Below are positions 29,951 to 30,332 of a DNA stretch of 30,332 bases, in pieces. Position 1 is the stretch's first letter; each line of letters begins with the position of its first letter. This DNA is from Paulinella micropora. Its lineage: Eukaryota; Cercozoa; Imbricatea; Euglyphida. The DNA lies in NCBI GenBank assembly GCA_009731375.1, contig BJOX01000157.1:8463-38794 (forward strand), written 5' to 3'. A model generated the notes under the pieces. That model had not been told where the DNA came from. It saw only the letters and a list, made by a program, of their open reading frames with translations, and made no database searches. The translations under genes were made by a program, and so were the position numbers.

Positions 29951-30107
29951 GGGCGTGGCATAGCTTCAAAAAGCCATAAGTCAATTTTACCCCCTACCTA
30001 CCTACCTACCTACCTACCTACCTACCTACCTCCACAATTGTATCTTCTTTGCCGACAAGGCAAAATGGAGGAATGAAACCAGGTGAAGAGGAATAGGTCT
30101 TGTAGGC

Positions 30108-30152
<45 letters not shown>

Positions 30153-30173
30153 CATCTATCTATCTATCTATCT
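29869..30173. repeat. (GATA)n, repeat A copy, (CTAC)n, short unique segment, (CTAT)n
   Basis: (GATA)n to 29949, repeat A at 29950-29985, (CTAC)n at 29992-30030, unique 30031-30107, (CTAT)n at 30108-30173. Confidence 0.85.
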
Positions 30174-30332
30174 AGCCCTGGCCCCGCCTGGTACTAGGGA
30201 GCTTTGGTATTGCCTGTATCAGTCCCTTCCGTGCAAACATCACGGCTTAGCTGGGCATCGGGTTAATACTTTACCCACAGACTTCCTGGTTGACGAAATC
30301 AGAAGCTCCTTTTTTCTGACATTAGTCGATAT
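30174..30332 (+). repeat. repeat C, copy 3, inverted
   Basis: Reverse complement of about 29467-29625, so copies 2 and 3 form an inverted repeat with ~155-bp arms. It begins abruptly after (CTAT)n and runs to the window edge. Confidence 0.85.

Noticed and set aside
30041-30090. Plus-strand FFADKAKWRNET, resembling the kinase segment expected before ICWP
   Set aside because: Opposite strand to the gene, no AG acceptor upstream, and its donor phase does not fit exon 1. An inversion via repeat C could explain it but nothing confirms that.
30031-30102. Minus-strand stretch reading PGFIPPFCLVGKEDTIVE before GTAGG
   Set aside because: Protein-like and next to a GT, but not matched to any expected kinase segment and its acceptor is weak; left unannotated.

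Overview
This is an intron-rich nuclear eukaryotic locus from an unidentified organism. The evidence is a Copia LTR retrotransposon, GT-AG introns and kilobases of simple repeats, with no prokaryotic gene organisation. An alga, another protist or a marine invertebrate would all fit; the sequence alone does not decide. Seven N gaps lie in the window, several bounded by homopolymers that look like assembly artefacts.

Region 1 (1-5604): the 3' end of a plus-strand reading frame (1-135), then (CATA)n, (CTT)n and (GA)n arrays. A MYND-type zinc finger exon lies at about 1326-1466 (+). A short repeat occurs here in four copies, two of them as an inverted pair around the GA array. From 3.2 to 5.6 kb I see no gene, only a cluster of CCACATTTGTGG-like motifs.

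Region 2 (5605-16225): an old, decayed Copia element on the minus strand with a 5-bp target duplication (CATAA). Its LTRs are at 5610-5849, 5859-6106 and 15969-16220. A polypurine tract, a copia-style primer-binding site complementary to the initiator tRNA anticodon arm, gag with a CCHC knuckle, protease, D,D35E integrase, RT and RNase H are all recognisable but broken by frameshifts and stops. The left end carries two LTRs separated by exactly the first 9 nt of the primer-binding site. An extra ~1.5-kb stretch lies between gag and protease, and a Cys/His-rich stretch lies between protease and integrase.

Region 3 (16226-30332): the main result. A real minus-strand gene hides among the microsatellites. 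Fifteen small exons (32-127 nt) between 27644 and 17105 join in phase across every junction and give 346 residues plus a stop. The product is the C-terminal part of a dephospho-CoA kinase domain of CoA synthase type, fused to a complete HD-superfamily metal-dependent phosphohydrolase domain and a short basic tail. The 5' part (P-loop and anything before it) is not identified and lies upstream, in the gap or beyond the right edge. Only about 10% of the 10.5-kb span is coding. The introns are almost pure simple repeat: a 2.1-kb (TATGTA)n tract, (GAA)n arrays and many (GATA)n tracts.

The most unusual pattern is that many 'repeats' in these introns are copies of this gene's own exon edges. Truncated copies of an intron 3' end plus the first 19-48 nt of an exon lie just upstream of the genuine exon for exons 1, 3, 5, 6 and 14. 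For exon 1 they form a 70-bp minisatellite. One copy of an exon 3' edge lies downstream of exon 8. These look like splice-site decoys created by microsatellite-associated duplication.
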